A stretch of 64,000 nt of DNA, taken from contig NZ_FOCK01000005.1 in assembly GCF_900110085.1 (NCBI RefSeq), positions 291,002 to 355,001 of the forward strand. Reading direction: 5' to 3'. The position numbers were made by a program, and so were the translations under genes. How positions within the stretch are numbered: position 1 is the first letter of the stretch; the number at the start of each line of letters is the position of its first letter. Under the pieces are notes generated by a model. That model was given only the letters and a program-made list of their open reading frames with translations, did no database searches and was not told where the DNA came from. Source of the DNA: Prevotella sp. ne3005. GTDB lineage: Bacteria > Bacteroidota > Bacteroidia > Bacteroidales > Bacteroidaceae. Shown here one piece after another: positions 40,735 through 49,001 of the stretch.

Positions 40735-43197
40735 ATGAATATTTCCTACAAATGGTTGAAGGAATACGTGGATTTCGACCTCACGGCCCAGCAGGTATGT
40801 GATGCCCTGACGTCAACAGGTCTCGAAGTCGACGCATTGGAAGAAGTACAGAGTATCAAAGGCGGTCTGAAAGGCCTTTATGTCGGTAAGGTGCTGACGT
40901 GTGAGGCCCATCCGAACTCAGATCACCTGCATGTAACAACAGTAGACTTAGGCAAGGGCGAGCCTTCGCAGATTGTGTGTGGTGCGCCCAATGTGGCAGC
41001 TGGTCAGAAGGTGATTGTGGCCGATTTGGGCTGTGTCCTCTACGATGGTGATCAGGAGTTTGTGATTAAGAAATCAAAGCTACGTGGCGTAGAGAGCAAT
41101 GGTATGATCTGTGCCGAGGACGAGATTGGCATTGGTACTGATCATGCTGGTATTATCGTTCTACCAGAAGATGCTGTAGTGGGTACGCCTGCTGCAGAGT
41201 ACTATCATCTGGAGAGCGACTGGCTGATTGAGGTGGACATCACTGCCAACCGTGCCGACGGACTGAGTCACTGGGGTGTGGCACGCGACCTGTATGCCTG
41301 GCTCAAGAGCAATGGCTATGAGACTAAGATGCATCGCCCCGACTGCTCTGCGTTTACTGTAGATAATCACGATCTGCCTATCGAGGTAAAGATTGAGAAT
41401 ACAGAAGCTTGTAAACGATATGCTTGCGTTAGCGTAACCGACTGTGAGGTTAAGGAGAGTCCTGAGTGGCTTAAGAACAAATTGAATACTATCGGATTGC
41501 GTCCAATCAATAATATCGTCGACATCACTAACTATGTGATGATGGCATATGGTCAGCCTCTGCACACATTTGACGCTGACATGGTGAAGGGTCACAAGAT
41601 TGTGGTCAAGACGATGCCTGACGGAACGCCTTTCCAGACTCTGGACGGGGAAGAGCACAAGTTGAGCGACCGCGATCTGGCAATCTGCAACGAGGAAGAG
41701 CCAATGTGTATCGCTGGTGTATTCGGCGGTAAGGGTAGTGGTACTTACGAGACAACAAAGAACGTGGTGCTGGAGAGTGCTTATTTCCACCCAACATGGA
41801 TTCGTAAGAGTGCACGTCGCCATGGACTGAGCACCGATGCAAGCTTCCGCTTTGAGCGTGGAGTTGATCCTAACGGAACTATCTATGCTCTGCAGCAGGC
41901 TGCTATACTGTGTAAAGAGCTGGCTGGCGGTAAGGTAAGCATGGAGATTTGTGATGTTTATCCAGAGCCTATGAAGAATGCTGTGGTTGACCTCACATAT
42001 AAATATGTACACGACTTGGTGGGTAAGGATATTCCTGTAGATAAGATTAAGAGCATCTGCGAGAGTCTGGAGATGAAGGTTCTCGAGGAGACTGCAGAGG
42101 GCTTGAAGCTGGAGATTCCTGCTTATCGTGTAGACGTGACCCGTCCTTGCGATGTGGTAGAGGATATCCTGCGTATTTATGGTTATAATAATGTGGAGAT
42201 TCCTACACAGCTGAAGGGCTCGCTCGTTATCAAGGGCGATGAGGACCAGAAGCACAAGCTGGCTAATCTGGTTAGCGAGCAGCTGGTAGGCGAGGGATTC
42301 AACGAGATTCTGAACAACTCACTGACAAAGGGAGCCTACTATGAGGGGCATAACGCCTATCCTGCAGAGAATTGCGTTAAAATCATGAATCCTCTTTCTA
42401 CTGATTTGAACGTGATGCGTCAGACATTATTGTATGGCGGTTTGGAGAGTATCCAGCACAACGTGAACCGAAAGCGTCAGAACCTGCGTTTCTTCGAGTT
42501 TGGTAATGTTTATACTTTCTCACCTGAGAAGAAGAATGAAGACGACCCGATGCAGGCCTACAAGGAGCAGTATCACTGTGGCTTGTGGCTTACAGGTAAG
42601 CGTGTTGAGGGCTCTTGGGCGCATGCTAACGAGGAGAGCAGTTTCTACGAGTTGAGCGCATACGTTGAGAACATTCTGCGTCGTATCGGTGTTAAACCAG
42701 GTATGATTGTTCGCAAGAAGAGCGATAGCGAAATCTTCTCAGCTGGTATCACTATCGAGAATCGTGGTGGTAAGAAGCTGATAGAGATGGGTATCATCGC
42801 AAAGAAACTTCAGAAGCAGTTCGGATTGGATGCTCCTGTATTCTATGCAGAGCTTAACTGGACCGCACTGATGAAGGTTATTAAGAAGAATGAGGTGCTC
42901 TACACTGAGGTGCCTAAGTTCCCTGCTGTTAGTCGCGACCTTGCTTTGCTGGTTGACAATAGCGTAGAGTTTGCTCAGATTGAGCAGATAGCTCGTCAGA
43001 CAGAAAAGAAACTTCTGAAGAATGTGGAACTCTTTGATGTCTATGAAGGTGATAAACTGCCTGCTGGTAAGAAGTCATACGCCGTTAACTTCGTCCTTCA
43101 GGACGAGGAGAAGACCATGGGTGATAAGCAGATTGATGCCATCATGCAGAAGTTGATTACAAACCTCAAGAAACAACTCAACGCCGAACTGCGTTAA
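40735..43197 (+). CDS. pheT: Phenylalanine-tRNA ligase, beta subunit
   Basis: An 820-residue PheRS beta chain that recognises tRNA-Phe and edits mischarged Tyr. An N-terminal EMAP-like tRNA-binding domain (about 40-150: VGKVLTCEAHPNSDHLHV, VCGAPNVAAGQKVIVA) is followed by the B3/B4 editing domain (NNIVDITNYVMMAYGQPLHTFDAD). Next is the B5 domain, then a catalytic-like module (FEFGNVYTFSPEKK). An anticodon-binding FDX-ACB domain closes the protein (EVPKFPAVSRDLALLVDN, DVYEGDKLPAGKKSYA). The length is normal. pheS is not adjacent. yebC follows after 43 bp. Confidence 0.96.
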   Translation: MNISYKWLKEYVDFDLTAQQVCDALTSTGLEVDALEEVQSIKGGLKGLYVGKVLTCEAHPNSDHLHVTTVDLGKGEPSQIVCGAPNVAAGQKVIVADLGCVLYDGDQEFVIKKSKLRGVESNGMICAEDEIGIGTDHAGIIVLPEDAVVGTPAAEYYHLESDWLIEVDITANRADGLSHWGVARDLYAWLKSNGYETKMHRPDCSAFTVDNHDLPIEVKIENTEACKRYACVSVTDCEVKESPEWLKNKLNTIGLRPINNIVDITNYVMMAYGQPLHTFDADMVKGHKIVVKTMPDGTPFQTLDGEEHKLSDRDLAICNEEEPMCIAGVFGGKGSGTYETTKNVVLESAYFHPTWIRKSARRHGLSTDASFRFERGVDPNGTIYALQQAAILCKELAGGKVSMEICDVYPEPMKNAVVDLTYKYVHDLVGKDIPVDKIKSICESLEMKVLEETAEGLKLEIPAYRVDVTRPCDVVEDILRIYGYNNVEIPTQLKGSLVIKGDEDQKHKLANLVSEQLVGEGFNEILNNSLTKGAYYEGHNAYPAENCVKIMNPLSTDLNVMRQTLLYGGLESIQHNVNRKRQNLRFFEFGNVYTFSPEKKNEDDPMQAYKEQYHCGLWLTGKRVEGSWAHANEESSFYELSAYVENILRRIGVKPGMIVRKKSDSEIFSAGITIENRGGKKLIEMGIIAKKLQKQFGLDAPVFYAELNWTALMKVIKKNEVLYTEVPKFPAVSRDLALLVDNSVEFAQIEQIARQTEKKLLKNVELFDVYEGDKLPAGKKSYAVNFVLQDEEKTMGDKQIDAIMQKLITNLKKQLNAELR

Positions 43198-43240
43198 AAG
43201 ATAAAAAGGTAAAAAAGTAAAATATAAAAAAGTTAATCCA

Positions 43241-43966
43241 ATGGGAAGAGCATTTGAATATCGTAAGGCTACGAAGCTGAAGAGATGGGGCCATATGGCC
43301 AAGACATTTACAAAAATTGGTAAGCAGATTGCCATTGCCGTAAAGGCTGGCGGTCCCGAGCCGGAGAACAATCCTGCATTGCGTGCTATCATCGCCAACG
43401 CCAAGCGCGAGAATATGCCGAAGGATAACATCGAGCGTGCTATCAAGAACGCAATGGGTAAAGACCAGAGCGACTACAAAGAGGTGACTTACGAGGGATA
43501 TGGACCTCACGGAATTGCTATCTTTGTGGAGACGCTGACAGACAACACCACCCGTACCGTAGGTGACGTTCGTTCAGTATTCAACAAGTTTAATGGTAAC
43601 CTGGGTACACAGGGCTCTCTGAGTTTCCTGTTCGACCACAAGGCTGTTTTCACCTTCAAAAAGAAAGATGGTCTGGATATGGATGAGATGATTCTAGACC
43701 TGATTGATTTTGGTGTAGAAGATGAGTTCGACGAGGACGAGGAGGAGAACAGCATCACTATCTATGGTGATCCCTCAAGCTTCGGAGCTATCCAGAAGCA
43801 TTTGGAGGAGAACGGTTTTGAAGTGACGGGCGCTGAGTTTACTCGCATCCCCAACGACTTGAAGGATGTAACACCTGAAGAGCGTGAAACTATCGATAAG
43901 ATGGTGGAGAAACTGGAAGACTTCGACGATGTACAGACGGTTTACACCAACATGAAACCCGAGTAA
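43241..43966 (+). CDS. YebC/PmpR (TACO1) family protein
   Basis: A 241-residue protein of the YebC family. It begins MGRAFEYRKATKLKRWGHMAKTF, a Bacteroidetes variant of the usual GHSKW start, and continues with NPALRAIIANAKRENMPKDNIERAI, YEGYGPHGIAIFVETLTDN and an acidic stretch DEFDEDEEENSI. Family members act as translation factors that relieve stalling at proline-rich motifs or as DNA-binding regulators, depending on species. It is preceded by an A-rich spacer containing a 20-mer also found before secA. A terminator follows. Confidence 0.93.
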   Translation: MGRAFEYRKATKLKRWGHMAKTFTKIGKQIAIAVKAGGPEPENNPALRAIIANAKRENMPKDNIERAIKNAMGKDQSDYKEVTYEGYGPHGIAIFVETLTDNTTRTVGDVRSVFNKFNGNLGTQGSLSFLFDHKAVFTFKKKDGLDMDEMILDLIDFGVEDEFDEDEEENSITIYGDPSSFGAIQKHLEENGFEVTGAEFTRIPNDLKDVTPEERETIDKMVEKLEDFDDVQTVYTNMKPE

Positions 43967-43974
43967 AGATCTAT

Positions 43975-43999
43975 AATCCCCGCCACCCCGGCGGGGATT
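43975..43999. terminator. Bidirectional terminator after yebC
   Basis: AATCCCCGCC (43975-43984) with GGCGGGGATT (43990-43999), followed by GTTATTAAT. It lies between convergent yebC and a lipoprotein gene. Confidence 0.88.
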
Positions 44000-44003
44000 G
44001 TTA

Positions 44004-44390
44004 TTAATAGTCCTTGTCAGTCAAAGTCACTTCAAGTAAAACCTTTTTGGGATCTTTTTCGGAATGGTAGGTATAGGTGAAGTTATAGTGATTTTCCTTG
44101 TAGACCTTCATCGCCGTACTGTTCTTCAAATTCTCCTTCAGGATGTCCAGGCCGTTGATTTCCTCCATGACACCTTCACGATCAGCATTGCCTGTCAAAG
44201 TATAGTAATAATGTAATGTGTGGGTCTCACGCTCGAAAGTAAGACTGTCGATATTGATGTTCTTCTCGATTTTCGAGGGACAATTCTTCCTTGTGAACTC
44301 TTTAGCTTCTCTAGCGCAACGGTCTTCCAATGACTCCTGACATGCAGTCAAAAAGAGGGCAAATGAAGCTATCATGCATAATTTTTTCAT
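44004..44390 (-). CDS. Putative lipoprotein
   Basis: A 128-residue protein starting MKKLCMIASFALFLTACQ, a lipoprotein signal peptide with lipobox LTAC (Cys17). The mature part of about 110 residues is charged and appears alpha/beta (CAREAKEFTRKNCPSKI, then LTFERETHTLHYYYTL and a C-terminal KVLLEVTLTDKDY). I do not recognise a named domain. The frame extends upstream to 44423, but the ATG at 44390 is chosen because the signal peptide begins there and the promoter box lies at 44413-44420. Confidence 0.78.
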   Translation of the reverse strand: MKKLCMIASFALFLTACQESLEDRCAREAKEFTRKNCPSKIEKNINIDSLTFERETHTLHYYYTLTGNADREGVMEEINGLDILKENLKNSTAMKVYKENHYNFTYTYHSEKDPKKVLLEVTLTDKDY

Positions 44391-44412
44391 AATGAATGCT
44401 ATTTTTTGGGTG

Positions 44413-44469
44413 CAAAGATACAAAAAAAAGCAAAATTATGCGATTTCTACTCCTTTTTTTGTAACTTTG
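44413..44469. promoter_or_regulatory. Divergent promoters of the lipoprotein gene and lepA
   Basis: TATCTTTG on the minus strand (44420-44413), 22 bp from the lipoprotein ATG, and TAACTTTG on the plus strand (44462-44469), 25 bp before the lepA ATG. Confidence 0.8.
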
Positions 44470-44494
44470 CAAATCAAAGTGAGAATAACTATAC

Positions 44495-46276
44495 ATGAAT
44501 CATATAAGGAATTTCTGCATCATTGCGCATATCGATCATGGCAAGTCAACCTTGGCTGACCGTATGCTGGAGTTCACCAAGACCATTCAGGTTACGGAGG
44601 GACAGATGCTTGACGATATGGATCTGGAGCGTGAGCGCGGTATCACCATTAAGAGTCACGCCATTCAGATGGAATATATGCACCAGGGAGAGAAGTATAT
44701 CCTGAACCTGATTGATACCCCAGGACATGTTGACTTCTCGTATGAGGTGTCGCGCTCAATTGCGGCCTGCGAGGGTGCCCTTTTGGTTGTTGATGCCACT
44801 CAGGGTGTTCAGGCGCAAACTATTTCGAACCTCTACATGGCCATAGATCACAACCTGGAGATTATCCCTGTGATTAACAAGATAGATATGCCCAGCGCTA
44901 TGCCAGACGAGGTGGAGGACGAGATTATTGACCTGATAGGCTGTGACCGTGACGACATCATCCGTGCTTCAGGTAAGACGGGTGAAGGCGTGGAACAGAT
45001 ACTTGATGCCGTGGTGGAGCGTATCCCGCATCCTGTAGGTGATGAGAATGCCCCGCTGCAAGCGCTTATCTTCGACTCGGTGTTCAACTCGTTCCGTGGT
45101 ATTATTGCATACTTTAAGATTACCAACGGCGTAATCAAAACGGGTGACCATGTGAAGTTCTTCAATACAGGCATGGAATATGATGCCGATGAGATCGGTG
45201 TGCTGAAGATGGACATGATTCCACGTAAGGAACTGCGCACAGGAGACGTGGGCTATATCATCAGCGGCATCAAGAACTCGAAGGAAGTGAAGGTTGGTGA
45301 TACTATCACACATGTTGCGGCACCTTGCGACAAGGCCATCGAGGGTTTCCAGGAAGTAAAGCCGATGGTGTTTGCTGGTGTGTATCCCATCGATCCTACA
45401 GATTATGAGAACTTGAGGGCCTCATTGGAGAAACTCCAGTTGAACGATGCCTCACTGACATTCACACCAGAGAGTTCTGTAGCCCTGGGCTTCGGTTTCC
45501 GTTGCGGTTTCCTGGGGTTGCTCCACATGGAGATTGTGCAGGAGAGATTGGACCGTGAATTTGATATGGATGTGATTACCACCGTACCCAATGTAAGCTA
45601 TATGTGCTACACCAAGCAAGGAGAGGTAAAAGAGGTTCACAACCCTTCAGGTCTTCCAGATCTCACGATGATAGAACATATTGAAGAGCCCTATATCCGC
45701 GCTTCGATTATCACGGCAGCCGACTATATCGGTCCGATTATGACGCTTTGTCTGGATAAGCGTGGTGAGTTGATAGACCAGCAGTATGTCAGCGGAAACC
45801 GTATCGAGTTACACTTCATGCTGCCACTCGGAGAGATTGTGATTGACTTCTATGATAAGCTGAAGAGCATTTCAAAAGGCTATGCCTCGTTCGATTATCA
45901 TGTCGACGGCTTCCGTCCTTCTAAGCTTGCCAAGTTGGATATCCTGCTCAATGGTGAACCTGTTGATGCCCTGTCTACGCTGACGCATCAGGATAATGCC
46001 GTCACCTTCGGCCGCCGAATGTGTGAAAAGTTGAAGGAATTGATTCCTCGACAGCAGTTCGATATTGCCATCCAAGCAGCTATTGGTGCCAAGATTATTG
46101 CCAGAGAGACGGTGAAGCAGGTTCGCAAGGACGTTACTGCCAAGTGTTATGGCGGTGATGTAAGTCGTAAGCGTAAGTTGCTTGAAAAGCAGAAGCGCGG
46201 TAAGAAGCGCATGAAGCAAATTGGAAATGTCGAGGTGCCCCAGAAGGCCTTCCTAGCTGTATTGAAATTGGACTAA
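44495..46276 (+). CDS. lepA: Elongation factor 4 (LepA GTPase)
   Basis: A 593-residue ribosome-associated GTPase. The G motifs are [15 protein letters not shown] (G1), [10 protein letters not shown] (G2), [10 protein letters not shown] (G3), INKIDMP (G4) and RASGKTGEG (G5). EF-G-like domains II, III and V follow, then the LepA-specific C-terminal domain ending [24 protein letters not shown], which is the family signature. LepA modulates initiation or elongation under stress. A Crp/Fnr regulator gene follows 21 bp downstream and is probably co-transcribed. Confidence 0.97.
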   Translation: MNHIRNFCIIAHIDHGKSTLADRMLEFTKTIQVTEGQMLDDMDLERERGITIKSHAIQMEYMHQGEKYILNLIDTPGHVDFSYEVSRSIAACEGALLVVDATQGVQAQTISNLYMAIDHNLEIIPVINKIDMPSAMPDEVEDEIIDLIGCDRDDIIRASGKTGEGVEQILDAVVERIPHPVGDENAPLQALIFDSVFNSFRGIIAYFKITNGVIKTGDHVKFFNTGMEYDADEIGVLKMDMIPRKELRTGDVGYIISGIKNSKEVKVGDTITHVAAPCDKAIEGFQEVKPMVFAGVYPIDPTDYENLRASLEKLQLNDASLTFTPESSVALGFGFRCGFLGLLHMEIVQERLDREFDMDVITTVPNVSYMCYTKQGEVKEVHNPSGLPDLTMIEHIEEPYIRASIITAADYIGPIMTLCLDKRGELIDQQYVSGNRIELHFMLPLGEIVIDFYDKLKSISKGYASFDYHVDGFRPSKLAKLDILLNGEPVDALSTLTHQDNAVTFGRRMCEKLKELIPRQQFDIAIQAAIGAKIIARETVKQVRKDVTAKCYGGDVSRKRKLLEKQKRGKKRMKQIGNVEVPQKAFLAVLKLD

Positions 46277-46297
46277 TAACATAAAGAAATAAAACCT

Positions 46298-46900
46298 ATG
46301 CCTAACATTAGTATTACAACAAGAGACGTAGCTCGTGAGCTTGCCCGCAGGTACAGTACAATGACCCATGAAGAGTTGGACCTGTTGGAGAGTATCCTTG
46401 TTCCTATGAAGTTCGCTAAGAATGAGATGATTCTGAAGGAGGGAGACACTTGCACCAACATCTATTGGGTGGTGAAGGGATTGGTGCGCCAGTTTTATTA
46501 CAAGAATGATAAAGAGTTGACCGAATATATGGCGACGGAGAACTCGATTGTAATGTGTATCGAGAGTTTATTCCGTGAGCAGCCAACCTACTTGCAGATT
46601 AAGGCTCTGGAGCCGACCATTCTGATTGCAATACCCAAGGCCGATCTTGAGGCAGTGGCAATGAAGAGTGTGAACATCCAGATTCTGTATCGTAAGATTC
46701 TGGAGGAGTCGCTGATTCTAAGTCAGCATCATGCTGACATGCTGCGTTTTGAGAGTGCTCAGGACCGTTACCAGAAGCTGGTAAAGAACCAGCCTCAGCT
46801 GGTGCTCCGTGCGCCTTTGGTTTATATCGCCAGCTATCTGCAGATGACACCGGAAACACTGTCGCGTGTCCGCACTGCAGCATTGATGGAAGGGAAATAA
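46298..46900 (+). CDS. Crp/Fnr family transcriptional regulator
   Basis: A 200-residue regulator. The cyclic-nucleotide-binding-like beta-roll (about 25-120) shows FAKNEMILKEGDTCTNIYWVVKGLVRQFYY and SIVMCIESLFREQPTYLQI. A dimerisation helix and a C-terminal helix-turn-helix follow (VYIASYLQMTPETLSRVRTA), of the short Bacteroidetes type. There is no Fnr-type Cys cluster, and the beta-roll lacks the clear Glu-Arg pair for cAMP, so the signal is unknown. It follows lepA by 21 bp and ends at a bidirectional hairpin. Confidence 0.88.
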   Translation: MPNISITTRDVARELARRYSTMTHEELDLLESILVPMKFAKNEMILKEGDTCTNIYWVVKGLVRQFYYKNDKELTEYMATENSIVMCIESLFREQPTYLQIKALEPTILIAIPKADLEAVAMKSVNIQILYRKILEESLILSQHHADMLRFESAQDRYQKLVKNQPQLVLRAPLVYIASYLQMTPETLSRVRTAALMEGK

Positions 46901-46906
46901 GAAACA

Positions 46907-46942
46907 CAATTAATCTCGCCTGAGGAAGGGCGGGATTAATTG
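46907..46942. terminator. Bidirectional terminator
   Basis: CAATTAATCTCGCC (46907-46920) with GGCGGGATTAATTG (46929-46942), one G-U pair, followed by TTTC. The stop codon of the convergent ATPase gene lies in the right arm. Confidence 0.85.
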
Positions 46943-48375
46943 TTTCTATGAAGGAAGAGTGAGTTATCGATACAATTCGGTAACTCATCTTCGTAATGGG
47001 TCACATAGATGAGCGTGCGGTCAGGATCTTCAAACATATAACGATCGACAATGGCTTTTACCAGATTGCGATTGCAAAGGTCCAATCCGTGAAGTGGCTC
47101 ATCAAGGATTAGTAAATCAGGTGACTTCACGAAAGCGCGCGCCAGTAATACTAACCGCTGTTCACCACTCGACATCTCGAGGAATTTGCGATCAGCCAGA
47201 TGCTTGATGCCAAAGACATTCATCCATTCAACACACAGGTCTTTCTCCTGCTGGGTAGGACGGAAGTAAAGGCCAATAGTGTCTTTCAGTCCGCTGGCCA
47301 CAATCTGTATTGCCGGGATGTTCTGCTTGTAGCTTCGGTGCATCTCGGGCGAAACGTAGCCAATATGCTTTTTAATGTCCCAGATGCTCTCCCCAGAACC
47401 ACGTTTATGACCAAAGAGTGAAATATCACAGGCATAACTCTGAGGATTATCAGCACAGACCAAAGAGAGAAGAGTGGATTTTCCTGAACCATTTTGGCCT
47501 GACAGCGCCCAATGCTCACCCCTGAGCACCACCCAGTTTAAATCCTTCAGGATGGTTCGCTCACCGTAGCGGATAGTGACGTGACTAAACTTAATTACGG
47601 GCTGTGGTATCGGGGGAATAGGTGATTGATGCTGCACTTGGATAGCATGCGGACAACGCTCAATCTGATAGTCTGTCTTGACTTTAATATCAGAAACAAA
47701 GCGAAGACGGTCTAATTTGATGACGCGCGTAATGAACTCAGGTACTTCGTCCATCTTTGAGAGAACAAGTATAATCTGAACACCTTGCTCCTCCGCCAGC
47801 ATCTTAAGGAGTTCTTTAACCTGGTCTCTGGTTTCAGCATCGAGGCCGATAAAGGGATTCTCTATAATCAGAACTTTTGGCTTGGTAAACAGGTTTGCTG
47901 CCAATTTGTATTTACGCAATTCACCGCTCGACAAAAGAATGATATATTTATCCAGCAGATCTTCGAGATGGAACAACTGATAGATATGCTGCTGAAAAGC
48001 CCTGCGTTCGGGCGTATCTTCACCTGCCATCTGATAGGCCTCTTCCAGTTTGCTGCCAACGGTAGGCGTTTCCTCATCAATCTCCATTTGATTCCATCGC
48101 TGCTGGAGAAAATAAGTTCGGTCGTTGTCACCGCCATAGGTGTCACGAAAAGAGATATGCTTAATATTATTATAGGGTTCGGAGAAGGCATATTTGATCA
48201 TTCCCGGGAAAACAGGATGACGACCAGTTATCATATCGACGAACATCGACTTTCCGGCTCCGTTACGGCCGATGATGGCAATATGTTCTCCCTCGTCGAG
48301 TGAGAAGTTCACAGGTTCGGCCAAAGCCCACTCAGGCTTTTTGGTGATGCCATTAATCATCTCTATTGTCTTCAT
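46936..48375 (-). CDS. Twin-NBD ABC ATPase, ModF/PhrA-like
   Basis: A protein of about 479 residues with two ABC ATPase domains and no membrane segments, resembling ModF/PhrA. Domain 1 (about 1-235) has Walker [10 protein letters not shown] and signature LSSGELRKY. Its Walker B reads VLIIENPF where DE is expected, and the switch His is replaced (LVLSKMDEV), so it is probably inactive. Domain 2 (about 250-475) is complete: [37 protein letters not shown] and [10 protein letters not shown]. The frame extends to 48453, but MKTIEMING at 48375 (or ATG 48360) is a better start. It overlaps ruvC by 23 bp. The function is unknown; a molybdate link is not supported by neighbours. Confidence 0.82.
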   Translation of the reverse strand: MKTIEMINGITKKPEWALAEPVNFSLDEGEHIAIIGRNGAGKSMFVDMITGRHPVFPGMIKYAFSEPYNNIKHISFRDTYGGDNDRTYFLQQRWNQMEIDEETPTVGSKLEEAYQMAGEDTPERRAFQQHIYQLFHLEDLLDKYIILLSSGELRKYKLAANLFTKPKVLIIENPFIGLDAETRDQVKELLKMLAEEQGVQIILVLSKMDEVPEFITRVIKLDRLRFVSDIKVKTDYQIERCPHAIQVQHQSPIPPIPQPVIKFSHVTIRYGERTILKDLNWVVLRGEHWALSGQNGSGKSTLLSLVCADNPQSYACDISLFGHKRGSGESIWDIKKHIGYVSPEMHRSYKQNIPAIQIVASGLKDTIGLYFRPTQQEKDLCVEWMNVFGIKHLADRKFLEMSSGEQRLVLLARAFVKSPDLLILDEPLHGLDLCNRNLVKAIVDRYMFEDPDRTLIYVTHYEDELPNCIDNSLFLHRNN

Positions 48376-48943
48376 CTTCCTTATTCTTTCTTTTTGATAC
48401 TTTGTTTTGGTTCTTATTAATATAGTCTTTCCATCCACGATACTTGACATCATTTACGGGGCGTCCCATCTGCAGGTAGTGGCAATAAGCTGCGGCAAGG
48501 GCATCGGTTGCATCCATAAACTTACCCATCTCTTCATTGGGAATCTTCAGCAGACGCTGAAGCATGCCAGCCACCTGTTCCTTTGAGGCATTACCATTAC
48601 CCGTGAGTGCCATCTTGATCTTCATGGGCGCATATTCATGAATAGGTACTCCATGATGGATAGCTGCAGCAATGGCTGTACCTTGGGCTCTGCCGAGTTT
48701 CAGCATCGACTGTACGTTCTTGCCAAAGAATGGGGCCTCAATAGCCATCTCGTCAGGTAGGTAACCGTCGATAATTCCCGTCACACGTTCAAAGATATGC
48801 CCTAGTTTCAGATAGGCATCTGGAAACTTGCGCAAGTCAATTACTCCCATGGTAATCATCTGCGCCTTACCGTCGACAATCTTCAGTAAGCCATAACCCA
48901 TAATGTTCGTGCCGGGATCGATGCCCAATATGATTTTTTCCAT
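48353..48943 (-). CDS. ruvC: Crossover junction endodeoxyribonuclease RuvC
   Basis: A 196-residue Holliday-junction resolvase. The four catalytic acids are visible: D9 in [10 protein letters not shown]69 in [11 protein letters not shown], and D144/D147 in [28 protein letters not shown] matches the DNA-binding helix of the family. A Lys/Glu/Asp-rich tail of about 30 residues extends past the usual end. A -7 box (TAAATTTG, 48959-48952 on the minus strand) is only about 9 nt from the ATG, so the leader is very short. It overlaps the downstream ATPase gene, which is probably co-transcribed. Confidence 0.95.
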   Translation of the reverse strand: MEKIILGIDPGTNIMGYGLLKIVDGKAQMITMGVIDLRKFPDAYLKLGHIFERVTGIIDGYLPDEMAIEAPFFGKNVQSMLKLGRAQGTAIAAAIHHGVPIHEYAPMKIKMALTGNGNASKEQVAGMLQRLLKIPNEEMGKFMDATDALAAAYCHYLQMGRPVNDVKYRGWKDYINKNQNKVSKRKNKEDEDNRDD

Positions 48944-48951
48944 ATCGGGTG

Positions 48952-48959
48952 CAAATTTA
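48952..48959 (-). promoter_or_regulatory. ruvC promoter, -7 box
   Basis: TAAATTTG on the minus strand, ending 9 nt before the ruvC ATG. Confidence 0.65.
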
Positions 48960-48963
48960 CAAA

Positions 48964-49001
48964 AAAAAACTGAGACTATCCGAAGATAGCCTCAGTTTTT
49001 T
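48964..49001 (-). terminator. Terminator of feoAB
   Basis: AAAAAACTGAG-CTATC and GATAG-CTCAGTTTTTT form a long hairpin around CGAA, with runs on both sides. It overlaps the feoAB stop codon. Confidence 0.85.

Noticed and set aside
41161..42255. 364-residue minus-strand open frame
   Set aside because: It is antisense to pheT; no domain or promoter supports it.
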